Shown in pieces: positions 1 through 5,239 of a stretch of DNA of 5,808 nt. The stretch is from Spirochaetia bacterium. Lineage in GTDB: Bacteria > Spirochaetota > Spirochaetia > PWKH01. The notes beneath the pieces were generated by a model. That model did not search any database. It had not been told where the DNA came from and saw only the letters and a list, made by a program, of their open reading frames with translations. The translations under genes were made by a program, and so were the position numbers. Location: the NCBI GenBank assembly GCA_021736505.1, contig JAIPFU010000110.1:1-5808 (forward strand), in the 5' to 3' direction. The stretch's first letter is position 1. Every line of letters starts with the position of its first letter.

Positions 1-1197
1 GCCGTAACTGCGATTCAGGTCTTCGAAGCCTACGACAAAGGTGACTTCATCATCGCCGCTGAGATCTTTTAACAGCACGGTATGCTGTTTTTTACTAGGA
101 TCAGACTCAGGATTCCACTCCGGATTGGAAAAGTAAATCACCTTCTCGTCATTTTCCCCCCTGGAATTTGACCAGCTGTTGGAGATCAAGGCCCAGTAAA
201 GCACCGTCCCGGCAGGAAAGCTTCCCAATTCTACGGTATCACCGGTCTCCAACATTCCGCCGCTGTACGCAAAGGAGGCATTAGGAAAGATAATGCTCAT
301 ATCATTCACATCATCCCCATCAAGATCATCCCGCATCCCCGGGGCATTGATTGGAGCTTCCAGTTCCGGGTATGCAAGGAAAGCGAGGGCATTGGTATAT
401 GCAGCCCCTTCATGGATAAAGGTCACCGCTACATTAGCCTCTGCTGTAAGGGAAAGATTCGTAACATTATCTTCATCTTCCAAAAATTCAGGATGCGCTT
501 CAGGAACTGATTGATATTCCGGCAGGGAAGCATTGATATTTTCCAGCAGGTCCGAAGAAACGTCAACACTCACCATTCCCTCCGGCAGCCCATAGGCGGC
601 CATTGCGGAATTACTGGAAAACGGAAGCACATATCTGAAGCCGTTCTCCTCATAACTTCGGGAATCTATACTTCGGGAATCCATCTCTTCTGATGCTGCA
701 GTGCTGCTTCCTGCTGATCTGCTTAAAATAGAAGCATTAAGTTCCCTTCTTGCTCTTGCAGTATATTCCACCGAAGCGGCTTCCATGGTATTTATGGGAA
801 TAAGTTTAGACGGAAGGCCCAGGTATAGGGGAACTGATTCAATATGTTTAAATACGAATGGAACCGAAACATTGCCGGTAAACGTTCCGGAACTGTCAAG
901 AACTATCTTGCCAAGCAAACTTCTTGCCTCATCTTCGGAAGAACGATTATCAGGATCGTCATCGGAGGTTCCGTAGAGAAGCACAGGAACTGAAGCGTAC
1001 TCTGATCCATAATCAAGGGATATGGACACTAGCCGCGTGGTGCGGTAGTCAAAGGATTCATCAACTTCAAGTTCATCCATATCTGTAATCTGTGAATAAT
1101 CCGGAATTTCATCTGTGAGCCAAAGGCTGCACCCGGATAGGTAGAACATCAGCAGTGATACTGTAAGCAAAGAAAATAATAGGGTTTTAAATTTCAT
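1..1197 (-). CDS. DUF4114/LruC-like secreted lipoprotein (partial, C-terminus off the left edge)
   Basis: An open frame of 399 codons runs off the left edge with no stop, so the C-terminus is missing. The N-terminus is a classic lipoprotein signal: MKFK, a hydrophobic core, then the lipobox LSGC with Cys23 as the likely lipidated residue. The mature protein should be exported and membrane-anchored. Residues about 24-250 are acidic and Ser-rich, with no recognised domain. From about residue 255 the sequence reads like DUF4114: FIHEGAAYTN (260-269), an Asp-rich DLDGDDVND (291-299) that may bind calcium, IFPNAS (303-308), SGGMLETGD, FPAGT and GFED (390-393). In this family GFED is usually followed by a DxDFND motif, which would lie just outside the window. 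The start is set by GGAGGA at 1201-1206, three bases upstream. DUF4114 lipoproteins include Leptospira LruC; the function is not established, and the LruC relationship is inferred from motifs only. Confidence 0.8.
   Translation of the reverse strand, partial: MKFKTLLFSLLTVSLLMFYLSGCSLWLTDEIPDYSQITDMDELEVDESFDYRTTRLVSISLDYGSEYASVPVLLYGTSDDDPDNRSSEDEARSLLGKIVLDSSGTFTGNVSVPFVFKHIESVPLYLGLPSKLIPINTMEAASVEYTARARRELNASILSRSAGSSTAASEEMDSRSIDSRSYEENGFRYVLPFSSNSAMAAYGLPEGMVSVDVSSDLLENINASLPEYQSVPEAHPEFLEDEDNVTNLSLTAEANVAVTFIHEGAAYTNALAFLAYPELEAPINAPGMRDDLDGDDVNDMSIIFPNASFAYSGGMLETGDTVELGSFPAGTVLYWALISNSWSNSRGENDEKVIYFSNPEWNPESDPSKKQHTVLLKDLSGDDEVTFVVGFEDLNRSYG
655..684 (-). repeat. 15-bp tandem duplication inside the lipoprotein gene
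   Basis: ACTTCGGGAATCTAT (655-669) is followed directly by ACTTCGGGAATCCAT (670-684), a 14 of 15 match. In the protein this gives MDSRS then IDSRS in the Ser-rich linker before the DUF4114-like region. The unit is a multiple of three, so the frame is kept. It looks like a small slippage duplication in a tolerant linker. Confidence 0.8.
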
Positions 1198-1200
1198 GAT

Positions 1201-1206
1201 TCCTCC
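1201..1206 (-). promoter_or_regulatory. Ribosome-binding site of the lipoprotein gene
   Basis: GGAGGA on the minus strand lies three bases before the ATG at 1197. The spacing is short but the match is strong. The other nearby ATG (1208-1206) is out of frame, so this site supports the start at 1197. Confidence 0.65.
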
Positions 1207-1238
1207 ATGGCAGGCAATTCAGCGGAAAGCAGAATCAT

Positions 1239-1355
1239 CAGAAAGAAAAAGCAATCAAGCAAAACATATCAGCAGAACCAAGCTGAGCCTAACCTTGAAC
1301 ACAATACTTTTTTATATGTATGAAAAAATAACAAATACAGAGTAAAAAAGCAATC
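1239..1355. repeat. Pair of 18-bp direct repeats in the divergent spacer
   Basis: CAGAAAGAAAAAGCAATC at 1239-1256 and CAGAGTAAAAAAGCAATC at 1338-1355 match at 15 of 18 positions, including an unbroken AAAAAGCAATC core. The copies are 99 bp apart in the spacer between the divergent lipoprotein and flavodoxin-like genes. They could be paired regulator sites. The A-rich composition makes chance a serious alternative. Confidence 0.4.
1311..1316 (-). promoter_or_regulatory. Weak candidate -10 for the lipoprotein gene
   Basis: TATAAA on the minus strand is a five of six match to TATAAT, about 115 bp upstream of the lipoprotein start. No good -35 box sits 16-18 bp further upstream, and the surrounding A/T-rich DNA offers several similar hexamers. 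The promoter of this gene is therefore not firmly placed. Confidence 0.2.
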
Positions 1356-1391
1356 TAATTTGAAATTTTCTCTAGTCTAAATTGTTTAACA

Positions 1392-1400
1392 TGATATACT
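1392..1400 (+). promoter_or_regulatory. Extended -10 promoter of the flavodoxin-like gene
   Basis: TGATATACT fits the extended -10 form TGnTATAAT with one mismatch. The -35 region (about 1371-1377) is poor, as is common for extended -10 promoters. Transcription would begin near 1406-1408, giving a very short leader that carries the GGAGG at 1409-1413. Confidence 0.55.
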
Positions 1401-1408
1401 GCCATAAC

Positions 1409-1413
1409 GGAGG
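1409..1413 (+). promoter_or_regulatory. Ribosome-binding site of the flavodoxin-like gene
   Basis: GGAGG lies three bases before the ATG at 1417 and nine bases before the in-frame ATG at 1423. The longer spacing is closer to the usual optimum, so 1423 is preferred. Both ATGs lie in the 10-bp palindrome CATGATCATG (1416-1425). Confidence 0.7.
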
Positions 1414-1422
1414 TACATGATC

Positions 1423-2010
1423 ATGAAACGTTGTTCAATAATCTTTCACAGTGTTTGCGGAAATAACTATCTCATTGCTACAGCACTCCAGGATGCATTA
1501 AAGGAAGAAGAAATCGATGCACGATTATATCATGTAGAAGATGACGACCTGCATATATGGGCTAACAAACTTGAATCGGCAAACGATTATTATGAAGAAA
1601 TCTCAGATTTGCCGATAGCGAACGCAGAAACACTTCTTAAAAGTGATCTCGTTATTCTCGGAAGCCCCACCTATTTTGGAAATGTGTCTGCGGAAATGAA
1701 AAGCTTTATGGATAATTCATCAATATATTTTAATGAAGGCAACCTAAGCGGAAAATACTTTGCCTGTTTTACTAGCTGCTCCTATTCTGAAGGCGGAGGC
1801 TCACTCACCCTTCAGGCCATGCTGCATTATGCTCAGCATATGGGAATGGTTCATATTCCGGTGGGTAGGCAGGTCAACCATATTGACCCGCAGCAGCCCG
1901 TCTGCGGAATAATGCACCACTCCGGACCGGAAAGCCAGGTGCGGCCGTCAGATAGACTGGAAAAGGCTATCCGCTTTTATGCAAAGCTCCTTGCTGATAC
2001 GGTAAAATGA
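1423..2010 (+). CDS. Flavodoxin-like / FMN-dependent reductase-family protein
   Basis: A 195-residue cytosolic protein with a flavodoxin fold, close in length to WrbA and related NAD(P)H:FMN reductases (about 200 residues). Residues 9-19 (HSVCGNNYLIA) form the phosphate-binding loop for FMN after the first strand. Residues 79-97 hold a GSPTYFGNVSAEMKSFMD block typical of this group, where the GSPTYFG loop packs on the isoalloxazine ring. Residues 116-129 (FTSCSYSEGGG) are the third flavin-contact loop. The usual T/SxTGNT loop appears here as SVCGNN, a mild departure. The protein probably binds FMN and reduces a quinone or similar acceptor with NAD(P)H, but the substrate cannot be inferred. 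It is the only plus-strand gene: divergent from the lipoprotein, convergent with the phosphoesterase/ParB-like pair, and apparently monocistronic with its own promoter. The start at 1423 is chosen by ribosome-binding-site spacing; ATG 1417 adds two residues. Confidence 0.85.
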   Translation: MKRCSIIFHSVCGNNYLIATALQDALKEEEIDARLYHVEDDDLHIWANKLESANDYYEEISDLPIANAETLLKSDLVILGSPTYFGNVSAEMKSFMDNSSIYFNEGNLSGKYFACFTSCSYSEGGGSLTLQAMLHYAQHMGMVHIPVGRQVNHIDPQQPVCGIMHHSGPESQVRPSDRLEKAIRFYAKLLADTVK

Positions 2011-2071
2011 AACTATCAATACCCAGAACAAGCCAGGACAAGCCCAGCAGTTTATATCGAGACAAAGCATA

Positions 2072-2107
2072 CTGCATCTGAAATACTGCATCTAGACTGC
2101 ATCTAGA
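2072..2107. repeat. Tandem CTGCATCTAGA repeats
   Basis: CTGCATCTAGA occurs twice head to tail without mismatch (2086-2096 and 2097-2107). A shorter copy, CTGCATCT, lies just upstream at 2072-2079. The repeats sit in the convergent spacer between the flavodoxin-like and ParB-like genes and supply alternative left arms for the hairpin at 2086-2132. Confidence 0.85.
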
Positions 2108-2132
2108 AAGAAATTTTTCAGTCTAGATGCAG
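2086..2132. terminator. Perfect 14-bp inverted repeat, possible bidirectional terminator
   Basis: CTGCATCTAGACTG (2086-2099) is the exact reverse complement of CAGTCTAGATGCAG (2119-2132), with a 19-nt loop. It lies between two convergent genes, where a terminator serving both strands is expected. Neither side has a clear T-run after the stem, so intrinsic termination is uncertain. The stem could instead protect 3' ends or work with Rho. An outer pairing of ATACCC (2019-2024) and AAGCC (2030-2034) with GGCTTGGGTAT (2137-2147) could extend the structure. Confidence 0.5.
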
Positions 2133-2208
2133 GCATGGCTTGGGTATCTGTTTCAATATCTGTATCGGTATCACTGCTATTATAACTGCTGTTACTCACA
2201 TTACTGCC

Positions 2209-3117
2209 TTAGCTGTCTATTTTTTTACTGCCAGTAAAAAAACTCTTCAGCCGTTTTAAAAACCCAGAACCGTACTTGCTTGAATAATCCTTAGCGGCAT
2301 CTTCAAGGGGGAACTGTTCCCCATATTTATTTTTTAGATCATCCCAGTGCTTAACAATCCAGATGTAGAGGTCCGCCTGAGTCCTGCCAGGAAAGCGGGA
2401 GAGTACCTTTTCCTTTTTCATTAACTCAACTACGGGAAGAAAGACATTATTGTACCAGGATTCCGCAGCTTCCTTCAGCGGGATCTCCTCTTTCTTATCT
2501 AAATTGATATAATACTTATGTACATGAATATGGTTAAGAAGTTCCCTGTATCTGCCAGGTGCAGTAAAACTTATCTCATTCATATCCAGGACATCACCCA
2601 GCCCGGAATTATCTATAAAAACCTTCCGCTCATAGTTGGTAATTTCCCGCTTAAGATCTTCCTGTGTCATATCAGGGGTGATATCGATAACAGAATCCAA
2701 CTCTATCACCTCGGCATCAATAAATTCTACTCCCTGCATGCGAGCCACGGAAACCCGGTGGTTGCCGTCCCGTACAAAATAACCGCCTCCGAGCTTAAAA
2801 ACGCGGATCGGCGGAAGAATAACATTCTGCAGGTGAGCCTTGTCTACACTCACCCAGCGGGAGCGGAGCATCTCCTTTTTGGGCAAATAGGTATGGGTAA
2901 AATCATAATACCGGCCCTCACTGCCGACAATCTTATCAACAGAAATTGTCTTAACTCCAAGATAATTTTCACTCTGCGGTTTCACAAGGCCTTTCACTTC
3001 ATCAAAGGGAAGCAGCTCTTTTCTCTCCTTCCCCAGCAGCTGTATTATTGATTGAAAAAGGGCGCGGTTTCTAGCCTTTGAAAAATCGTCCCTTGCGCGG
3101 TTCGAAAAATTGTCCAT
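2209..3117 (-). CDS. ParB/sulfiredoxin-like domain protein of unknown function
   Basis: A 302-residue soluble protein with no signal peptide or membrane segment. Residues about 55-140 resemble the ParB N-terminal/sulfiredoxin-like fold: a DKIVGSEGRYYDF stretch, PPIRVFKLGGGYFV (102-115), then the diagnostic RDGNHRVSVA (116-125), equivalent to the nucleotide-binding GxxR-type box of ParB proteins. A helical C-terminal part includes FPGRTQADLYIWI (242-254), reminiscent of a motif seen in DUF4032-type and other ParB-like proteins; that link is from memory. There is no obvious ParB helix-turn-helix or ParA neighbour, so a role in chromosome segregation is unlikely. The tail (about 285-302) is Lys- and Ser-rich. 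The ATG directly follows the phosphoesterase stop (TAGATG). Its ribosome-binding site GGAGGTGA lies within that gene, which suggests translational coupling and a shared role. Confidence 0.75.
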   Translation of the reverse strand: MDNFSNRARDDFSKARNRALFQSIIQLLGKERKELLPFDEVKGLVKPQSENYLGVKTISVDKIVGSEGRYYDFTHTYLPKKEMLRSRWVSVDKAHLQNVILPPIRVFKLGGGYFVRDGNHRVSVARMQGVEFIDAEVIELDSVIDITPDMTQEDLKREITNYERKVFIDNSGLGDVLDMNEISFTAPGRYRELLNHIHVHKYYINLDKKEEIPLKEAAESWYNNVFLPVVELMKKEKVLSRFPGRTQADLYIWIVKHWDDLKNKYGEQFPLEDAAKDYSSKYGSGFLKRLKSFFTGSKKIDS

Positions 3118-3849
3118 CTAAGATTTCACCTCCAGTACGTAATGACCGAATACATTAATAATTTCAGTTTCACGATACCTTGCCTCTCTGACTTCATTCA
3201 AGTCAAGAAGATGCACGTGCCCATGGAGGAGATATTTCGGCTTAAAGACTCTCATGAAGAAGAGAAAGGCCTTGAACCCCACATGGCATCGATCACTCTT
3301 GTCATGGATACCAAATGGCGTCGCGTGTGTCAAAAGGATATCGCACCAGCGGCCGTGAAAAATTCTCTGCATCAGGAGTTTCGGAAACAGGCTGAAGATT
3401 TTCCAGTACATTTGAAACTCCGTATACTGGTTTTCTCCATTATTGTAGCGCATACTGCCGCCAAGGCCGACAATGATCAAGTCGCTTCTCCTAATATATT
3501 TCACTTTCCGGTCAATAAACACTGAACCGAAATATTCCGTTCCCAAATTCATTTCTGTCCCTGGATACAGAGGGTGTCCATCGGCTGACTGCTTGGGATG
3601 TTTGAAACGATGGTAGTGTTTCAGGTTATGGTTGCCGAAAACAAAGTAGAGGGGCTTATTCAGCATAGAGACAATAAAGCCCAAATATCTCATCGGCAGG
3701 TCGCCGGCACTGAGGACCAGATCTACATCTCCGTATCGCTCTTTCACATTCTTTGAATAGACAAGAGGATCAATTTCATCGGATACACAAAGAATTTTTG
3801 TGTGTTTTTTCTGCTTGTCACCGTTTTTTTCTGCTTTCTTCTTTGCCAT
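3118..3849 (-). CDS. Calcineurin-like metallophosphoesterase
   Basis: A 243-residue cytosolic protein of the calcineurin-like phosphoesterase superfamily. Its members hydrolyse phosphomono- or diesters with a two-metal centre. Motifs in order: VSDEID (22-27) where DxH is usual, SAGDL (47-51), FGNHN (71-75), GLGGS (128-132), LLTHATPFG (172-180) and LHGHVH (208-213). The aspartates, GNH, H175 and GHxH are present. The His of the first DxH motif is replaced by Ile (D24-E25-I26), and GNHD/E reads GNHN. I recall a bacterial subfamily with SDEVD at this place, so the change is probably a subfamily feature, not decay. The N-terminus has a Lys-rich extension of about 17 residues before the first strand. 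The gene has no convincing ribosome-binding site; an extended -10 lies just upstream. It abuts the ParB-like gene. The substrate is unknown. Confidence 0.85.
   Translation of the reverse strand: MAKKKAEKNGDKQKKHTKILCVSDEIDPLVYSKNVKERYGDVDLVLSAGDLPMRYLGFIVSMLNKPLYFVFGNHNLKHYHRFKHPKQSADGHPLYPGTEMNLGTEYFGSVFIDRKVKYIRRSDLIIVGLGGSMRYNNGENQYTEFQMYWKIFSLFPKLLMQRIFHGRWCDILLTHATPFGIHDKSDRCHVGFKAFLFFMRVFKPKYLLHGHVHLLDLNEVREARYRETEIINVFGHYVLEVKS
3126..3133 (-). promoter_or_regulatory. Ribosome-binding site of the ParB-like gene, inside the phosphoesterase gene
   Basis: GGAGGTGA on the minus strand ends eight bases before the ATG at 3117 and also encodes part of the last residues (LEVKS) of the phosphoesterase. 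This fixes the ParB-like start and supports translational coupling. Confidence 0.8.
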
Positions 3850-3857
3850 GATGGAGT

Positions 3858-3866
3858 ATTATATCA
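3858..3866 (-). promoter_or_regulatory. Extended -10 promoter before the phosphoesterase gene
   Basis: TGATATAAT on the minus strand is an exact extended -10 (TGnTATAAT). Its TGA is also the stop codon of the upstream dehydrogenase gene. A TTGATG at 3884-3889 could be a -35, but the 20-bp spacing is too long. Transcription would begin around 3850-3852, immediately before the ATG at 3849, giving an almost leaderless mRNA. Confidence 0.5.
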
Positions 3867-4658
3867 TGCTAAGGTATATCCTGCATCAACAGTTATCACT
3901 TGACCGGTTATCCCGGAAGCAAGGGGAGATGCAAGGAACAGAACCGCCTGGGCAATTTCTTCACTCTGTACCAGTCGATGCATGGGGGATCTGTTTTTCA
4001 CAGTCTCCACCAGTTCCGGCGCTCGCTGAAGAAGTTCAGGAGTCTCCACCAAGCCGGGGGCAACAGCATTAACCCGAATACCCTTCCCGGCAAGTTCTGC
4101 CGCTAAAGACCTGGTATAGGTGACAACGGCCCCCTTACCGGCATCATAATGGGCAGTATTCCCAAATCCCGGTCTGAACGCATTGATACTGGCAATATTG
4201 ATAATTCCGGCGTGTACAGACCCATGCATCTGTTTCACAGCAGCCCGAGAACAGAGAAACATTCCCCGAACATTAATTCGGAAGACCCGATCCCAATCCT
4301 CAAGGGACAACTCTTCCTGGGAAGACATATGCAGGATACCAGCATTATTTATCAGGAGATCCGCTCCTCCATGCTGCTGCTCAACAGAGGAAAAAAGTTT
4401 CGCCACCGAGGCTTCATCCCCCACATCAGCTTGAAAGGGGTAGATCCTGCCCGGACCGATTTCACACATCTCTGCAGCCAGCACCTCCGCCTCCCGAGCA
4501 CTGGAGTGATACACCGCAACAACATCTGCCCCGGCCTGAACCAGGATTCTGCTTATAGAAGCGCCGATATGCACAGCACCGCCGGTAATAATCGCCTTAA
4601 CTCCGGAAAGATCGATCTGAAGACCCTTTGGTCCTTCCTGATGCTCTCTTTTCCCCAT
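3864..4658 (-). CDS. Short-chain dehydrogenase/reductase (FabG-like SDR)
   Basis: A 264-residue classical SDR, an NAD(P)-dependent oxidoreductase with a Rossmann fold. Visible motifs are TGGAVHIG (25-32, dinucleotide binding), D78, NNAG (104-107), N129, IASIN with catalytic Ser157, YDAGK with Tyr171 and Lys175, and PGLVET (201-206). The C-terminus GITGQVITVDAGYTLA is typical of FabG-like enzymes. The complete Asn-Ser-Tyr-Lys tetrad suggests an active enzyme. The glycine motif has His30 where most SDRs have Gly and pteridine reductases have Arg (TGxxxRxG), so the substrate may not be an acyl chain; it cannot be named. A longer frame opens at 4700 and would overlap the cupin gene. The ATG at 4658 is preferred because GGAGGAGG ends four bases upstream and leaves a 22-bp gap. 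It is third in the leftward operon. Confidence 0.9.
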   Translation of the reverse strand: MGKREHQEGPKGLQIDLSGVKAIITGGAVHIGASISRILVQAGADVVAVYHSSAREAEVLAAEMCEIGPGRIYPFQADVGDEASVAKLFSSVEQQHGGADLLINNAGILHMSSQEELSLEDWDRVFRINVRGMFLCSRAAVKQMHGSVHAGIINIASINAFRPGFGNTAHYDAGKGAVVTYTRSLAAELAGKGIRVNAVAPGLVETPELLQRAPELVETVKNRSPMHRLVQSEEIAQAVLFLASPLASGITGQVITVDAGYTLA

Positions 4659-4662
4659 TTTA

Positions 4663-4670
4663 CCTCCTCC
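4663..4670 (-). promoter_or_regulatory. Strong ribosome-binding site that sets the SDR start
   Basis: GGAGGAGG on the minus strand, followed by TAAA and the ATG at 4658. No comparable site precedes the ATG at 4700, so the first 14 codons of the longer reading are probably untranslated leader. Confidence 0.85.
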
Positions 4671-4680
4671 GGATTCAGCT

Positions 4681-5190
4681 TCAGTCTTGGAACGCTTCAA
4701 TGATCTCTTTCATCACCGGATACTGCTCAGCCAGAATCGCCTGGTCTCCCTGTTCATAGATTTCCGCTGAATACCCTCTGGGCATACTTACACCGAATAC
4801 AGCATATTTTCCCCCGGGGAGGAGCCGCGTTCCCTGCCAGACTCCAGCTGGCACTATTGAAGAGAGCTGCTGACCATGCAGAAGGCCTGTTCCCATTGTA
4901 AGAACAGCGGATCTGCCGTCGGGAAAAAGCAGCAGCTGCTCCGAAGGATCTCCCATGCAGAAATACCAGATTTCATCATGCTTCAGCCTGTGCAGTGAGG
5001 AGTATGAATCCGGAGTAATCACATAGTATATGGACGTACTCGGCAGCCCCTCAGCGGTATTACATACTTCTCCAGTATAGATCCTGCGAAAATACCCGCC
5101 TTCACCTTCCAAGGGCTCCAATCCGAGTATTTTTTTCACCTGCTCCAGATCCGGCAATCCCTCCGCCATTTTCGTCTGTCCAGTTTCCAT
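4681..5190 (-). CDS. Cupin_5 (DUF985) family protein
   Basis: A 169-residue single-domain cupin of the DUF985 family, the usual length for it. Family blocks seen are GEGGYFRRIY (29-38, the EGG-Y motif), STSIYYVI (51-58), SSLHRLKHDEIWYFCMGDP (64-82), with His67 and Glu73 as candidate metal or ligand residues, LLHGQQLSSIVPAGVWQG (103-120) and a late RGYSAEIYE block. DUF985 proteins form a beta-barrel resembling sugar-binding or sugar-isomerising cupins, but most have no proven activity. The neighbouring nucleoside phosphorylase releases pentose 1-phosphate, so a sugar-related role is possible but is inference only. An in-frame ATG at 5223 would add 11 residues, but its only purine-rich stretch touches the ATG. 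GGAG sits five bases before the ATG at 5190, so that start is preferred. Confidence 0.88.
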   Translation of the reverse strand: METGQTKMAEGLPDLEQVKKILGLEPLEGEGGYFRRIYTGEVCNTAEGLPSTSIYYVITPDSYSSLHRLKHDEIWYFCMGDPSEQLLLFPDGRSAVLTMGTGLLHGQQLSSIVPAGVWQGTRLLPGGKYAVFGVSMPRGYSAEIYEQGDQAILAEQYPVMKEIIEAFQD

Positions 5191-5195
5191 GATAT

Positions 5196-5199
5196 CTCC
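5196..5199 (-). promoter_or_regulatory. Ribosome-binding site favouring the internal cupin start
   Basis: GGAG on the minus strand, five bases before the ATG at 5190. It is moderate in strength but better placed than anything upstream of the ATG at 5223. Confidence 0.55.
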
Positions 5200-5239
5200 A
5201 GACTGGTACTTTTTCTGTCTCATCCTGCTTTAGAATCTC

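Larger units (their letters stand above)
2011..2208. other. Convergent intergenic spacer
   Basis: This 198 bp separates the 3' ends of the flavodoxin-like and ParB-like genes. It holds the tandem repeats and inverted repeat described separately. Near 2143-2175 there is also a run of TATCTGT/GTATC-like direct repeats. On the minus strand the ParB-like frame stays open for 38 codons past its stop. No separate gene is supported. Confidence 0.6.

Noticed and set aside
293..976. Three short plus-strand frames (293-514, 511-693, 701-976)
   Set aside because: All lie opposite the continuous minus-strand lipoprotein frame, which has a signal peptide and DUF4114-like motifs.
2072..2132. CRISPR array or insertion-sequence end at the CTGCATCTAGA repeats
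   Set aside because: The units are 11 bp and contiguous, with no spacers. There is no transposase, target-site duplication or cas gene nearby.
2518..3051. Plus-strand open frame of 177 codons opposite the ParB-like gene
   Set aside because: It is antisense to a protein with clear domain motifs, and its translation has no family resemblance.
2209..3117. ParB-like gene as a chromosome or plasmid partition gene
   Set aside because: There is no ParA ATPase, parS-like site array or clear helix-turn-helix domain here; the neighbour is a phosphoesterase.
3142..3525. Plus-strand open frame opposite the phosphoesterase gene
   Set aside because: It is a shadow of the metallophosphoesterase coding sequence with no independent support.
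3118..3849. Phosphoesterase as a pseudogene because the DxH His is missing
   Set aside because: The frame is intact and all the other metal motifs are kept. The SDEID form resembles a subfamily pattern I recall, so decay is not supported.
4659..4700. Longer N-terminus of the SDR starting at 4700
   Set aside because: It would overlap the cupin gene and has no ribosome-binding site, while the ATG at 4658 has a strong one. The added residues are the translated leader, including the ribosome-binding site itself (GGGK).
4149..4703. Plus-strand open frame of 184 codons opposite the SDR gene
   Set aside because: It lies antisense to a gene with a complete set of SDR motifs, shows no recognisable domain, and lacks a convincing ribosome-binding site.
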